A stretch of DNA of 64,000 nt, taken from positions 12,152,001 through 12,216,000 of the forward strand of contig CP075493.1 of assembly GCA_021613535.1 (NCBI GenBank), given 5' to 3'. The notes below the pieces were generated by a model. The model was not told where the DNA came from, made no database searches, and saw only the letters and a program-made list of their open reading frames with translations. The translations under genes were made by a program, and so were the position numbers. The stretch is from Adineta vaga. Its lineage: Eukaryota > Rotifera. Of the stretch, positions 1 to 9,581 are shown one piece after another (positions within the stretch are counted from its first letter, which is position 1; each line of letters opens with the position of its first letter).

Positions 1-555
1 ATGCTTCAATGTGAAAATGATCAATTGCCATGTCCATCAAATGCAACAGAAAATGTTGTTAAATGTGTCTATTATTCATTTCAAATGACAAATCTAATTA
101 CTATGAGTACATCGGTAATCACTTGGCATAATGCTCTTCGTTATTCTGTTATTAAATTGATTCGTTTCATTCGATGGATCTTATTTCATGGTAATGATCA
201 ACCAAGAAATTTGTGTAGTTGTTTTTTTCCAGCTACATCACGTCGTTTACGTTGTATTATGTATGTTAATTATATTATATTGTGGATCTATCTTCTAGCC
301 ACAGCTATACTTGGTCTTGGCTGGAATAAAACACTTTATCGTATAACAGTTGATGAATTTGGTTCTATTTGGACACCGTTCGTCCTAGCAGCAGATCGAA
401 TATATACACTCAATATGGCTTTAATACCTGAATTATTACAAAATTCGTTAGATACAATAAAACATGGTGATGAATTACTTCTTGTGGATGTTGAAACTCT
501 TATTCATCTGACTTCTAAGAAAACAAAACGTCTACTAACAACTCCCGATAACTAA
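1..555 (+). CDS. C-terminal part of an unrecognised membrane protein
   Basis: An open frame of 184 residues runs from the first base of the window to a TAA at 553-555. The first codon happens to be ATG, but the gene may well start upstream. The protein has one clear hydrophobic segment near residues 89-110 (YVNYIILWIYLLATAILGLG) and a second weaker hydrophobic stretch around residues 120-150. A basic, cysteine-containing stretch precedes the membrane segment. I recognise no family. The reading frame is clean and its codon use resembles the neighbouring genes, so I think it is a real 3' end rather than chance. Confidence 0.5.
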   Translation: MLQCENDQLPCPSNATENVVKCVYYSFQMTNLITMSTSVITWHNALRYSVIKLIRFIRWILFHGNDQPRNLCSCFFPATSRRLRCIMYVNYIILWIYLLATAILGLGWNKTLYRITVDEFGSIWTPFVLAADRIYTLNMALIPELLQNSLDTIKHGDELLLVDVETLIHLTSKKTKRLLTTPDN

Positions 556-953
556 TCTAAAAATTTTATAGACGATTCTTTACTTTCTATATAATATTGC
601 ATTACTTATTGAAGAAAACATAAGAAAATTGCATTGGATTAAATCTAATAAATATTTAAACACACTTCAGCTCTAACTCATTTTTTTTTCATCAAGAAAT
701 TTGCAATTCTATTCTTTTTCGATAACAAAGAGTAACACAAACATCTTTGTCGATATTCATGATAATTATGCAATTAAATAACATTACAGCTCTCTTATTG
801 TCTTCTATTACGAAATTGTTTTCTCTTTCTTCCTTGCTTTCTCTATTTCTATAGAAAAGTTTCGCAATTACAATTCGTTGTGAAATTACAACGTGAAATA
901 AAATCTCCTTCATCTTTCTGATTGTATCATTATGTTGCTTGATCATCACGAGT
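556..953. other. Intergenic, AT-rich
   Basis: This 398-bp gap separates the membrane protein tail from the RNA ligase start. It is AT-rich with T-tracts. A small minus-strand open frame across it has no recognisable content and I do not call it. Confidence 0.5.
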
Positions 954-2196
954 ATGGATACATTTTATAATGATTTAATGACTTTGTGCTCTCAAGATGA
1001 AATATTCTATTTCAAAGATATTCGTTTACATGGAATAAATTATCGTATATTCAACTATCGTTTATGTTCGTATGGAAGATTTCAGACTCATCCTGCAGCT
1101 TTAAATTGTTGTGGAACAATGTTTAATATAACCAATCCAAAATGTGTACAACTTGTTTCATTACCATTAGAGAAAATTTTCGATTATGAAGAAGGTTTTG
1201 GGCAAAAACAGTTTCATGAACGTGGTCAATTTGGTGATAAAATGGAGAAAATGGATGGATCATTGATGACAACATTTTTACATGGTAGAGGATCGAAAGA
1301 ACAAACACTTAGACTTAAATCAAAACAATCATTAACATCAAATCAAGTTCAAGAAGCCATGCGATTGCTTGAAGGTATGTCATCATACCTATATTCAGTT
1401 TAAAATGAAACATTATTTTGATTAAAAAAAAATCTGTATATTTCTCTGTTAAGGCAAATTTAGAACGGAAATCGAACGTTTAATTTGCCTTAATTACACT
1501 GCAAATATGGAATATACAACACCTACAAATCATGTTTTCGTTGCTTATAAACGCCCACAACTTACGGTTTTATCCATTCGATCTCATATTAATGGTGAAA
1601 CTTTATTTGGTAGTCGATTAAAAACTTTTCTTTTGGAAAATAATTTTCCTACAATTCTTGAGCATCTCGTACCATTTGAAACCGTTGCATCTGATGTGAC
1701 ACATGAGGATTTAATTCACGGTACATATCAAGAAACAAGTGGTGAAGGTTATGTTGTTGAAATTAGGCACCCTGATCGATTGCCCTATCTTGTGAAAGTC
1801 AAAACGCAAAAATATTTTATGATTCATGGTGATCGGGGAACTGAAAATTCTCCAAGATCATTATTTGAAGCACTTATATATGGACAAAAAGAGCATTTGT
1901 TGGACTTATTTAAAGTTGATATATCAACATTGAAAAGAATCGAAGATATGGAACAACATATAAGACCCAAATACAACCATATGATTCAAGGTGTTCAACA
2001 CTTTTACATGGTAAATAAACATCTGTCGAAAAAAGATTTCCAACGATTAGTTTCAAACAATGACAACATCAGGATTTATTTACCATTATTGATTAGATTA
2101 TATGACGATGAAGTGAATGATTATCAAGGATTTGCCATGAAGCATGCGAAAGATCTATTCAGTATTGGTGGAAATTTCGTTCAACAGAATGAATAA
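954..2196 (+). CDS. T4 Rnl1-family RNA ligase, two exons
   Basis: This is an ATP-dependent RNA ligase that would seal 5'-phosphate and 3'-hydroxyl RNA ends through a lysyl-AMP intermediate. Exons are 954-1374 and 1454-2196; the 79-bp intron starts GTATGT and ends TTAAG, and the join gives exactly 387 residues (T4 Rnl1 has 374). The nucleotidyltransferase motif I, KMDGS, places the catalytic lysine at residue 99, the same position as in T4 Rnl1. Motif IIIa lies near ANMEYTTPTNHVF, motif IV is EGYVVEI and motif V is VKVKTQK. The C-terminal helical region characteristic of Rnl1 is also present. The start at 954 aligns with the phage-type N terminus. Expression as a normal rotifer gene is inferred from the intron. 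The family is mainly phage and fungal (Trl1), so horizontal acquisition is likely. Confidence 0.88.
1375..1453 (+). other. Spliceosomal intron of the RNA ligase
   Basis: GT-AG intron of 79 bp in phase 1 (splits a glycine codon). Removing it joins two frames that together match the Rnl1 fold. Its small size matches other introns in the window and argues against bacterial or phage contamination. Confidence 0.85.
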
Positions 2197-2400
2197 CAAC
2201 ACTTGATCGAGATGAGTAGAAAATATCGATGACAATGTAGATGCATGATTTTTGAGTAAGTACGTTTTTTAAAAACTTGATTCAAATGGAAAAAAAATAG
2301 AACACAGAAAAAGCACACGAAAAGTGAGAATGAACTCTTTAAATATTAATGTCTGTATAAATGTCAATTAATCGTTGTAAATGTCGATCACCCTGACTAC

Positions 2401-3974
2401 TTAGAAAAACATATAAGATGAAATGCTTGTGAATAATATAACGGTTGATATGAATAGTGTAATATTTGATCGAGTTTTATCTAAAAGAATAAGTGTACAA
2501 GTTTCACAGAGTTTTAGAAAGAATGGGCGTTGTTGTAACATTTAAAGGCAACAAAACCAAGTCTTACCTGGATTAATGGCACTAGAAGAAACTTCACTGT
2601 TTGTTGACGTTGATGTTGTAGTCGTGTTTGTACTGAATGATGTTGTAGTCGTGTTAGTACTGAATGATGTTGTCACTGTCGTTGCTGTTGTTGTTGTTCC
2701 TGGTGCTGCTACTGTTGTTGTAGTCCCCGCTGCTACTGTTGTTGTTGTTCCCGACACTACTGTTATAGTCGCTGTTTCTGTGGTTGTGGTTGTTGTAGTT
2801 GTTGTTGTAGTAGTTTCTCCAGTGGTTGTTGTGGTTGTTGTTTCTCCCGTGACTGTTGATGTTGTAGTTTCTCCAGTGACTGTTGATGTTGTAGTTTCTC
2901 CAGTGGTTGTTGTGGTTGTTGTTGTAGTAGTTTCTCCAGTGGTGGTTGTTGTAGTTGTTTCTCCAGTGGTGGTTGTTGTTGTTGTTTCTCCAGTGGTTGT
3001 TGTGGTTGTTGTTTCTCCAGTGGTTGTTGTGGTTGTTGTTGTAGTAGTTTCTCCAGTGGTTGTTGTGATTGTTGTGGTTTCTCCAGTGGTTGTTGTGGTT
3101 GTTGTTGTAGTAGTTTCTCCAGTGGTGGTTGTTGTAGTTGTTTCTCCAGTGGTGGTTGTTGTTGTTGTTTCTCCAGTGGTTGTTGTGGTTGTTGTTTCTC
3201 CAGTGGTTGTTGTGGTTGTTGATGTAGTAGTTTCTCCAGTGGTTGTTGTTGTAGTAGTTTCTCCAGTGGTTGTTGTTGTTGTTGTTTCTCCAGTGGTTGT
3301 TGTGGTTGTTGTTGTTGTTGTTGTGGTTGTTGTGGTTGTTGTTGTTTCTCCAGTGGTTGTTGTGGTTGTTGTTGTTGCTCCAGTGGTTGTTGTGGTTGTT
3401 GTTGTTGCTCCAGTGGTTGTTGTGGTGGTTGTTGTTGTGTCTTCAAAGAGCAACGAACATAGTATTATTTTTCTTGGAATTTGCATATACGAAAAATGTT
3501 TGGAATACAATATAAAACTTAGATGTAATCGCTAGTTTCATGTTTATTGATAAAATTAGGAAAATCTGGAGAAATCGTTTTCAGACCCCGCATTTCTTTT
3601 TCATTCATTCATACGTACCTAACGCTGAACTAACACAAGAGCCTTCATTACTATCGCTTGCAATAGTACAATCTGTCTAAAAAAATTGAAATCAGTAAAG
3701 CTCATTTTCTTGCCTTGCACATACGTTGTACAAACAAAAAGAAGCACCACGAGCATCTCCATCTTTAACAACATACCAACATTTCAGTTGTCCATCTGCT
3801 TGTGCTTCACCTGTATCAGCACGTACATGATCTCTAGTATCTTTGAGTGGACAATCACATCCTAATACTTGAGAAAAGAAAACATGAATATGTCGTCGGA
3901 ATATTAAAAGTTATACCTTGGTTGTTACTGATATTGATAAAAAATAGAAGAAGAATTACGATAGTGAGAGACAT
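2401..3974 (-). CDS. GPI-anchored threonine-rich (mucin-like) protein A
   Basis: Five exons can be phased exactly on the minus strand: 3917-3974, 3725-3867, 3619-3676, 2568-3440 and 2401-2480, giving 403 residues. Exon 1 encodes a signal peptide (MSLTIVILLLFFINIS). Exons 2 and 3 encode one cysteine-rich module with the pattern CxCP...LKCWY...FCLY..TDC...SC. Exon 4 is almost pure threonine broken by Gly-Glu and Gly-Ala pairs, then a Ser/Thr stalk. Exon 5 is a short hydrophobic tail ending at the stop, the form of a GPI-attachment signal. The protein is probably a heavily O-glycosylated surface protein. It is paralogous to the gene at 5186-7007. I do not recognise the cysteine module as a named domain. 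Confidence 0.78.
2763..3440 (-). repeat. Threonine-codon repeat array in gene A
   Basis: This is an array of AC(A/C) threonine codons interrupted at irregular intervals by Gly-Glu (or Gly-Ala) codon pairs, with units of roughly 24-45 bp. On the plus strand it reads as GTTGTTGTGGTTGTT-type repeats separated by TCTCCAGTG. Several other frames are also open across it: a Gln/Pro/Leu/Glu/Lys frame on the minus strand and a valine-rich frame on the plus strand. Those I treat as shadows, because only the Thr frame splices correctly to flanking exons. Confidence 0.9.
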
Positions 3975-5185
3975 TTAACTGGAAAACAAATATAAATAAG
4001 TATAGTTAGAAGCGTAAATATACGAAATGACGATGTGAGTTGCCGGTAAATACAATATTTTGTCATTATTTCATCAAACGAATTGACTAAGAGTGTGAGT
4101 ACGTTTTCGATTTATTAGTCATTTCTTCACCTGTATCTAATATCTACGCATTGCTTCACAGTTCGGTGATTATGACGAAGAAAAATGGTGGAAAATGTGT
4201 GTACATACATATCGTGTATATTAAAATTATAATTTTTTCTCCCCGTACCAATAACGTGTTTCTCGATTTTGTGTGGAGCTGATCCGCGGTTGATTTCTGA
4301 CATCTTGGTATTGTAAAAACTACATTTGTTACATCCTCCTGTCTCTGAGGTGTTGCTCCTCAAATTTTTCTCACCAATTCTCACCATTATGACACCTTTA
4401 CTAATGCGTTATCGTTCATTATGTGATCTTCATCAGAAGATGCTATTTTTGTAATTTATATCTAATCAGAACGAATCTAATAGACGTGTCTTTTGGTGAT
4501 GGCATCGTTGTAATTGAAAGTATGTCTATGGAAGTGTAGTTTGAAAAAGTTTGGTAAGATAGCTACCATAGGACTACTGTTATATGAGCTGTTCGTTAGA
4601 AAGAGTACATCAAGTTGTGTTATTCTACTCATCTATATAATGTTATATTTCTTCTGATTATTAATATATATCTAAACGAATATCACCATCATTTGATATC
4701 TAAGCTCATCGGTACATTCTCCATAAAATCTCATACTTTTCCGTATCAAATTGTTGATAGTAAGACACATGATAGGTATAATTTTGTCATTTGTTATTTT
4801 ATCGTCTTCGTATTCGTATCGTAACATTTTAATTTGAGAAAACAATCATCAATTAAAAATCGATTTGTTTGTCTACGTTTTTTTGTTTCTAGCATCCAAA
4901 GCATTAATAAATCTATGAGAGAGCGATAGGAACTAATAATCATTCCGTTTGAGATATCCGGGTAAAATCATGTACATATAATATCTGTTTTACTTCTTTC
5001 CATCGGCGAGTAGACTTTTTGAATTTGTGAGTATGAGTAGGCCGTAAGTTGAAAAGAAAAAATGTTCTTCATTACAGAAACATTATATAATATTCAAAAA
5101 CAAATTCAAATAAAATTAAAACGAGCTGAGTTAAAGATAATATTTTTGAAAAATAAGCAGCCATTATGATAAGTCAGATAGATAT
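3975..5185. other. Intergenic between the two mucin-like genes
   Basis: About 1.2 kb of AT-rich DNA between gene A and gene B. Short open frames exist on both strands (for example 4127-4387 minus and 4615-4824 plus) but show no domain, no splice context and no similarity I recognise. I see no element with terminal repeats here. Confidence 0.45.
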
Positions 5186-7007
5186 TTATGATGACATGCT
5201 TGTGAATAATATGATAATCGATGAGATGAATATATAGATACTTGCTTGGAATTTATCTATAAGAATAGATACTATTGTTATTGATGGTATGTTTGAAAAA
5301 ACAAGTAGCTATTACTTAGAGTTCTACCATTAGATCTAGTGCTTGTCAACGTGATTTGTGCTGGAACTGTCGTATTTGATGTTGTAACATTCATTGCGGT
5401 TGTCGATATTGTTACTCCCATGGTGGTTGTCGATACTGTTGTGCTCATTGTTGTCGTCGACGTTGTTCCGCCCATCATCGTGGTCGACGTTGTTCCGCCC
5501 ATCGTAGTGGTCGACGTTGTTCCATCCATCGTAGTGGTCGACGTTGTTCCATCCATCGTAGTGGTCGACGTTGTTCCATCCATCGTAGTGGTCGACGTTG
5601 TTCCATCCATCGTAGTGGTCGACGTTGTTCCATCCATCGTAGTGGTTGATGCTGACACTGTATTTGCTGAAATTGACAGTTTAAAAAAATTTATTTGACT
5701 CTCATTTGAACATTAGGAAGGTGTTAGTATGAATGTGAGTGATACTATCGCTCCTATTCTTAACGATTTTCAGTTTCTGAAAACGATGAGTCTAATTCAA
5801 TTGAGAAGTTCTCCGACCGATTGACCACTCATGAATTAACGTAAAGGTCGTTGACGTAAATATGAAATAGAAATTTGGAAATTTAATGATCCTTTTTCAA
5901 TAATTCAATGTGCTGATCCTGACTAAAGATCTAATGAAAACGTCAAAAACTTGTTTTAAAACAAAACTATCTATAGAATATATTTCGCAAAAAAGAGAGA
6001 AGGGAATATTCTTAGTGTAATCAATGAATGTCTTCACTGATAACTATATTCAAGAAACTAAATAGCTAGAACGTACTTTGAGTACCAACACAATATCCAC
6101 CATGTTGATCCAGTAAAAGTGCACAACTAGTCTAAAATGAAATGAAAATTATAGAATGTATCGATATTTGATTGTATTATTACATACCGCATTATACGAG
6201 CAACCATTGTCGCTAATATTATATCCACATGTTAAAACTCCATTAGTTATTGTAGAACCAAGAAGAGGAGCACCTTTACTATCTGCAGTAGGACACGTAC
6301 ACTGAGATGCTATACAAAAGTTTAAAAAAAAGCAATAATATTCATAAATAAAAACTGAAGAGATGTGATAACATCTGAGATGAAATCATCCTGTATTAAT
6401 CGAACACACTCTGTGTATATTAAGCAAACTCACTGAAGTACATATCTCATATTCAAATATTTGTCATAGGAGAAGATTTACTAGTTGCGGTAGTTATCGT
6501 CATCGTCGTTGTTGTAGTTCCTCCACCTGGTAGTGGTGCTGCAGATGTTGTTGTTGCTGCTGCTATTAAGAAAAAAGAAAGATTGATAGTGATAGTCATT
6601 TAGAAAATTAACATTTTTCTACTAAAATATTTATTGAAGACATATTACTTACGTGCTTGAGAAGGACAAAAAGTTGAATCACCATCAGTTGCAATAGTAC
6701 AACTTGTCTAAAAGATCTCAAATCAGTCAATGTTATATTCATGATTTTGACATACTTGATAGAGACAATATAGATTAGTACGAGCATCTCCAGCATTAAC
6801 TACATAATAACATTTCAATTGACCGTTTGTTTGTACATCACCTGCATCAGCAAGTACATAATTTCTATTATCTTTTTGTGGACATTCACATCCTAATATA
6901 CAAGAAAACAACATATACTACTTAGTATAAATATTTCAAAACTAACCATCAGTTTTGTTTAGATTGATCAAAAATATGAGAAGAATCACAACAGTCGACA
7001 CATACAT
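5186..7007 (-). CDS. GPI-anchored threonine-rich (mucin-like) protein B
   Basis: Eight exons phase exactly: 6947-7007, 6756-6892, 6653-6707, 6482-6562, 6188-6309, 6077-6131, 5316-5666 and 5186-5256, giving 310 residues. The order is signal peptide, cysteine module 1 (two exons), a short Thr/Pro linker exon, cysteine module 2 (two exons), a Thr/Ser repeat exon and a hydrophobic C-terminal tail ending in Ser-Ser. Both modules share the arrangement CxCP, a central LxC(Y/G)Y, then a second exon starting TSC and ending near YC or FC. The C-terminal tail is similar to that of gene A (LFTSxSS). The gene differs from A by one extra module, so module number has changed by exon-cassette duplication or loss. 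It is probably a cell-surface glycoprotein; ligand unknown. Confidence 0.77.
5470..5660 (-). repeat. 27-bp tandem repeat encoding a 9-residue unit
   Basis: About seven copies of a 27-bp unit (plus-strand form starts GTTGTTCCATCCATCGTAG) encode TTSTTTMDG on the minus strand. The inner copies are near identical and the outer ones diverge (MGG, MST, MGV), as expected for recent internal expansion by slippage or unequal exchange inside the coding exon. Confidence 0.92.
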
Positions 7008-7529
7008 TTTTACTCGAGAAATGATAAATATAAATGAATGTAATTATAAATGCGTAAATAATATAAAATGGGCGATATTTTTTTTTGAAAATATATTTTT
7101 TGCTATTTGTCATCATTATAATATAGGATTGGTAGAGCGTTTTTTTTTATTCATTCGTCCTTCATCTATCTGTACGATATTGTTGTATACTGTTTGATTC
7201 GTGGATAGCTATAGTGAAGAAAGGGTAAACAAAAAGGCATTTGTATAAGTTTAGAGTAAAATGAGCAAGCTATATTTGTTTGCCCTCAGCCACGTGATTA
7301 CCTGCACATCAATATGTATTTGCATGATAGAAATAAATATTAAATGAGACTTAACAAATTATGATTACAATAGATTAGTCAATGTACAAAGAAGAATCGA
7401 TGTTTTATACTCAATGATATCCTTAGTCATTTACATCTGTAAGCCTCTCTCCTCACATTCGATATTTCACGTTTATTTTGACTTTTATTAAATAAAACAA
7501 TAACATCAAGTTTTTTACTCAACTAACTA
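7008..7529. other. Intergenic, AT-rich
   Basis: Upstream region of mucin-like gene B, up to the left TA of the inverted-repeat element. It holds T-tracts and one short plus-strand frame (6955-7197) that I read as chance. No gene is supported. Confidence 0.45.
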
Positions 7530-8491
7530 ACGGGTGTCAAAGAATAAATGATCCTCTCAGTATTTTGCTTATAACTTTTTTCTTTTTGATCTTTAGAGCT
7601 GCTTGTTTTACCAAAAGATGCGCCTTGAAATTCTCTACAGAATCATAATTGATCTCACATTTATAAAATGTTAGGAAAAACCATTAAATGAAAAATATTG
7701 CAAACATAAAATATACCTAACTTTCAAAAGGAGAAAATGTCATGTGAATGAGTAGTTTTTTATATGTTATTTTTAATCATCAAGCATATATACTCTCATT
7801 AACACTATAGCATACAATGCAGCGTGAAAAGCTCTATAAGATCCATCATTAAATTTAGTTTGTACATATACTTTTTATTTTCAAAATAATGCAGAGCTGT
7901 TTTTCGAGTTTACAAGAATGATCATGCTTTTGTCACATAGGTTTTTAGATAATTTTAAAAAGATTGATGTGTTCGTATAGAATGACTTGTTATGGAAATT
8001 GTAGAGCTTTTAATTGCGCATCTTGTGATATATACAGATTTATTGGCTTAGAAGACGTTAGGTATAATAAAAATGAAATAAGAATAACGAATTTCGAATG
8101 TGTATATGAAGTGACCTTTCTTGTAAACTCGAAAAATAGTTATACATCGTTTTGAAAATAAAAAGTACATGCATAAACTAAATTTAATGTTGAATCTTGG
8201 AGAACTTTTCACGCTGCATCTTTTAGTATAATTTGTTCGTAAAAAAAACGTATAGATAACAATACTGATCGTTTGCGAAACAGTTTTGGCTTTGAAAGTT
8301 AAGTATATATTATGTTTGCAATATTTTTCATTTAATGGTTTTTCTTAACATTTTATAAATGTGAGATCAATTATGATTTTATAGAGAATTTCACGAGGAG
8401 TCTTTTGGTAAAAAAATGTTTTCTTAAGCACTGAAAAATGAATGAAATACATGGAAAATACTGAGAGGTTCATTCATTTTGTGACACCCGT
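7530..8491. mobile_element. Long-inverted-repeat (foldback/MITE-like) element with TA target duplication
   Basis: The ends are ACGGGTGTCA at 7530 and its reverse complement TGACACCCGT ending at 8491, each flanked directly by TA (7528-7529 and 8492-8493). The arms are imperfect inverted repeats of about 375-385 bp: for example TCATTTAATGGTTTTTCTTA on the right pairs with the left arm near 7680, and GCAGCGTGAAAAG at about 7821 pairs with 8202-8216. A loop of roughly 200 bp remains between about 7916 and 8118. A TA duplication is the signature of Tc1/mariner-type insertion. The loop has no room for a transposase, so this is a non-autonomous derivative. A 63-codon frame in the loop (7964-8155) has no recognisable content. 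Confidence 0.82.
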
Positions 8492-9313
8492 TATTTCAAC
8501 TTTTAGAATATTTTGAAACAGTCTTTATAAACACTCATAGACTGTATTTCCAACAGAACCGTCTGCGAAACTTGAAGACAATAAAGATACAGATGGATCA
8601 ATGGAGAATGGGAGTTTCCTGTGTATACTTCGGATTTATTGGAGCATCAATATCATATTTGTTGTATTATTCTTTGAAAATGAATAAGCATTAAAATCCT
8701 ATCTGTCTAATAGAAATAAATCAAATGCACACGTCAAATATTGATTGATAGATTTATCTTTCGTATAATCTTCGAATACAAATAAGAGACTACATATAGA
8801 TTACTTTTAAAGACTGTGTCGCAATACCATCATAAAGCAGCACTATGAGATAAGGGTGTGGGTGTGGGTTAAGAGTATAGCCTGACATACATTCCCCCTC
8901 ACACCCACACCCTCAAAATTCCCAGGGAACGTGTACGAGGAATAAAATAGGCCGATTTCATGAACCAATTTTCGATAAAAATCGGCTTTTCGATCTGCTC
9001 TGTAGCAGTTAGCACAAGATCCGAGGCAAAACTAAATATCAATTCATACATAACTCGACGAAGGCTGCAAAAATAGCAGACTTAAATCTTGTCAGAAAAA
9101 AATCCTGTAAAACCTGAGCGGGACCTGCCAAGGGGGAAAAGGCAGACTTTTGTACTTCAAGTAACTTTGTGATACTTCGGAGTACTTGGATGTAATCTCA
9201 AGTACTTTAAGCTACTTTTAGTCTACTTCTGCCTACTTTAAATTACTTCAAGTACTTCCGTTACTTTAGAGCTTCTAAGTATTTGTAATTCGCAATATAA
9301 CTGTCAGCACAGA
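8492..9313. other. Intergenic with telomere-like and AGTACTT-like short repeats
   Basis: No gene is visible. Around 8857-8922 there are two units of GGGTGTGGGTGTGGGTT followed about 35 bp later by the reverse complement CACACCCACACCC, which could form a stem-loop. Between about 9150 and 9265 the sequence is a degenerate array of TACTT/AAGTACTT words. The rest is ordinary AT-rich DNA. Confidence 0.5.
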
Positions 9314-9556
9314 TTGAAAATTACTCAAATAATCGATGAATTTGATGAAACATATGTGAAAGAAAAAGCGATATTGTGGTATACAAGAGAATCATGTACT
9401 TATCGTTTACTAAATAAAGCATTTCGATTACAAAATATTTCAACTTTAATTTTAATGAAATTTTTTATCAAAGAGTTATATTTTCAATTATTAGATCAAT
9501 ATCTTTTATATTTCGAAGATAATTCGATGGATTGTAAACATGTTAATGATAGTTGA
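9314..9556 (+). pseudogene. Fragment of an ADP-ribosyltransferase gene
   Basis: An 80-codon stretch reads like the segment just before and at the start of the catalytic domain in the ADP-ribosyltransferase-TPR gene at the right end of this window. Shared landmarks are KI(V/T)..DE...Y..EKAI.WYTR, LLNKAF..QNI..L and FFIK(E/D)L..QL. No ATG begins it (first codon TTG), and nothing downstream continues into the R-S-E catalytic motifs. In the right-end gene an intron interrupts the WYTR motif; here the motif is uninterrupted. I read it as a truncated copy. Confidence 0.6.
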
Positions 9557-9581
9557 TGAAATGATTTCTAATGTTTATTTC

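Noticed and set aside
692-949. Minus-strand 85-codon frame
   Set aside because: No domain, low-complexity AT-rich sequence, no splice context, and it lies in the upstream region of the RNA ligase.
2763-3440. CRISPR array or centromeric satellite
   Set aside because: The repeats have no spacers and are codon-phased inside a coding exon.
2763-3446. Minus-strand Gln/Pro/Leu/Glu/Lys-rich open frame
   Set aside because: Same repeat read one base out of phase; it does not join to the flanking exons.
2576-3535. Long plus-strand valine-rich open frame
   Set aside because: It is the reverse complement of the threonine repeat. The minus-strand Thr frame splices in phase to a signal-peptide exon, a cysteine module and a GPI tail, whereas the plus frame has no such context.
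5339-5698. Plus-strand valine-rich frame over the 27-bp repeat
   Set aside because: Antisense shadow of the Thr/Ser repeat exon of mucin-like gene B.
7964-8155. Possible protein in the loop of the foldback element
   Set aside because: 63 codons with no transposase motif and no similarity I can recognise; too short to claim.
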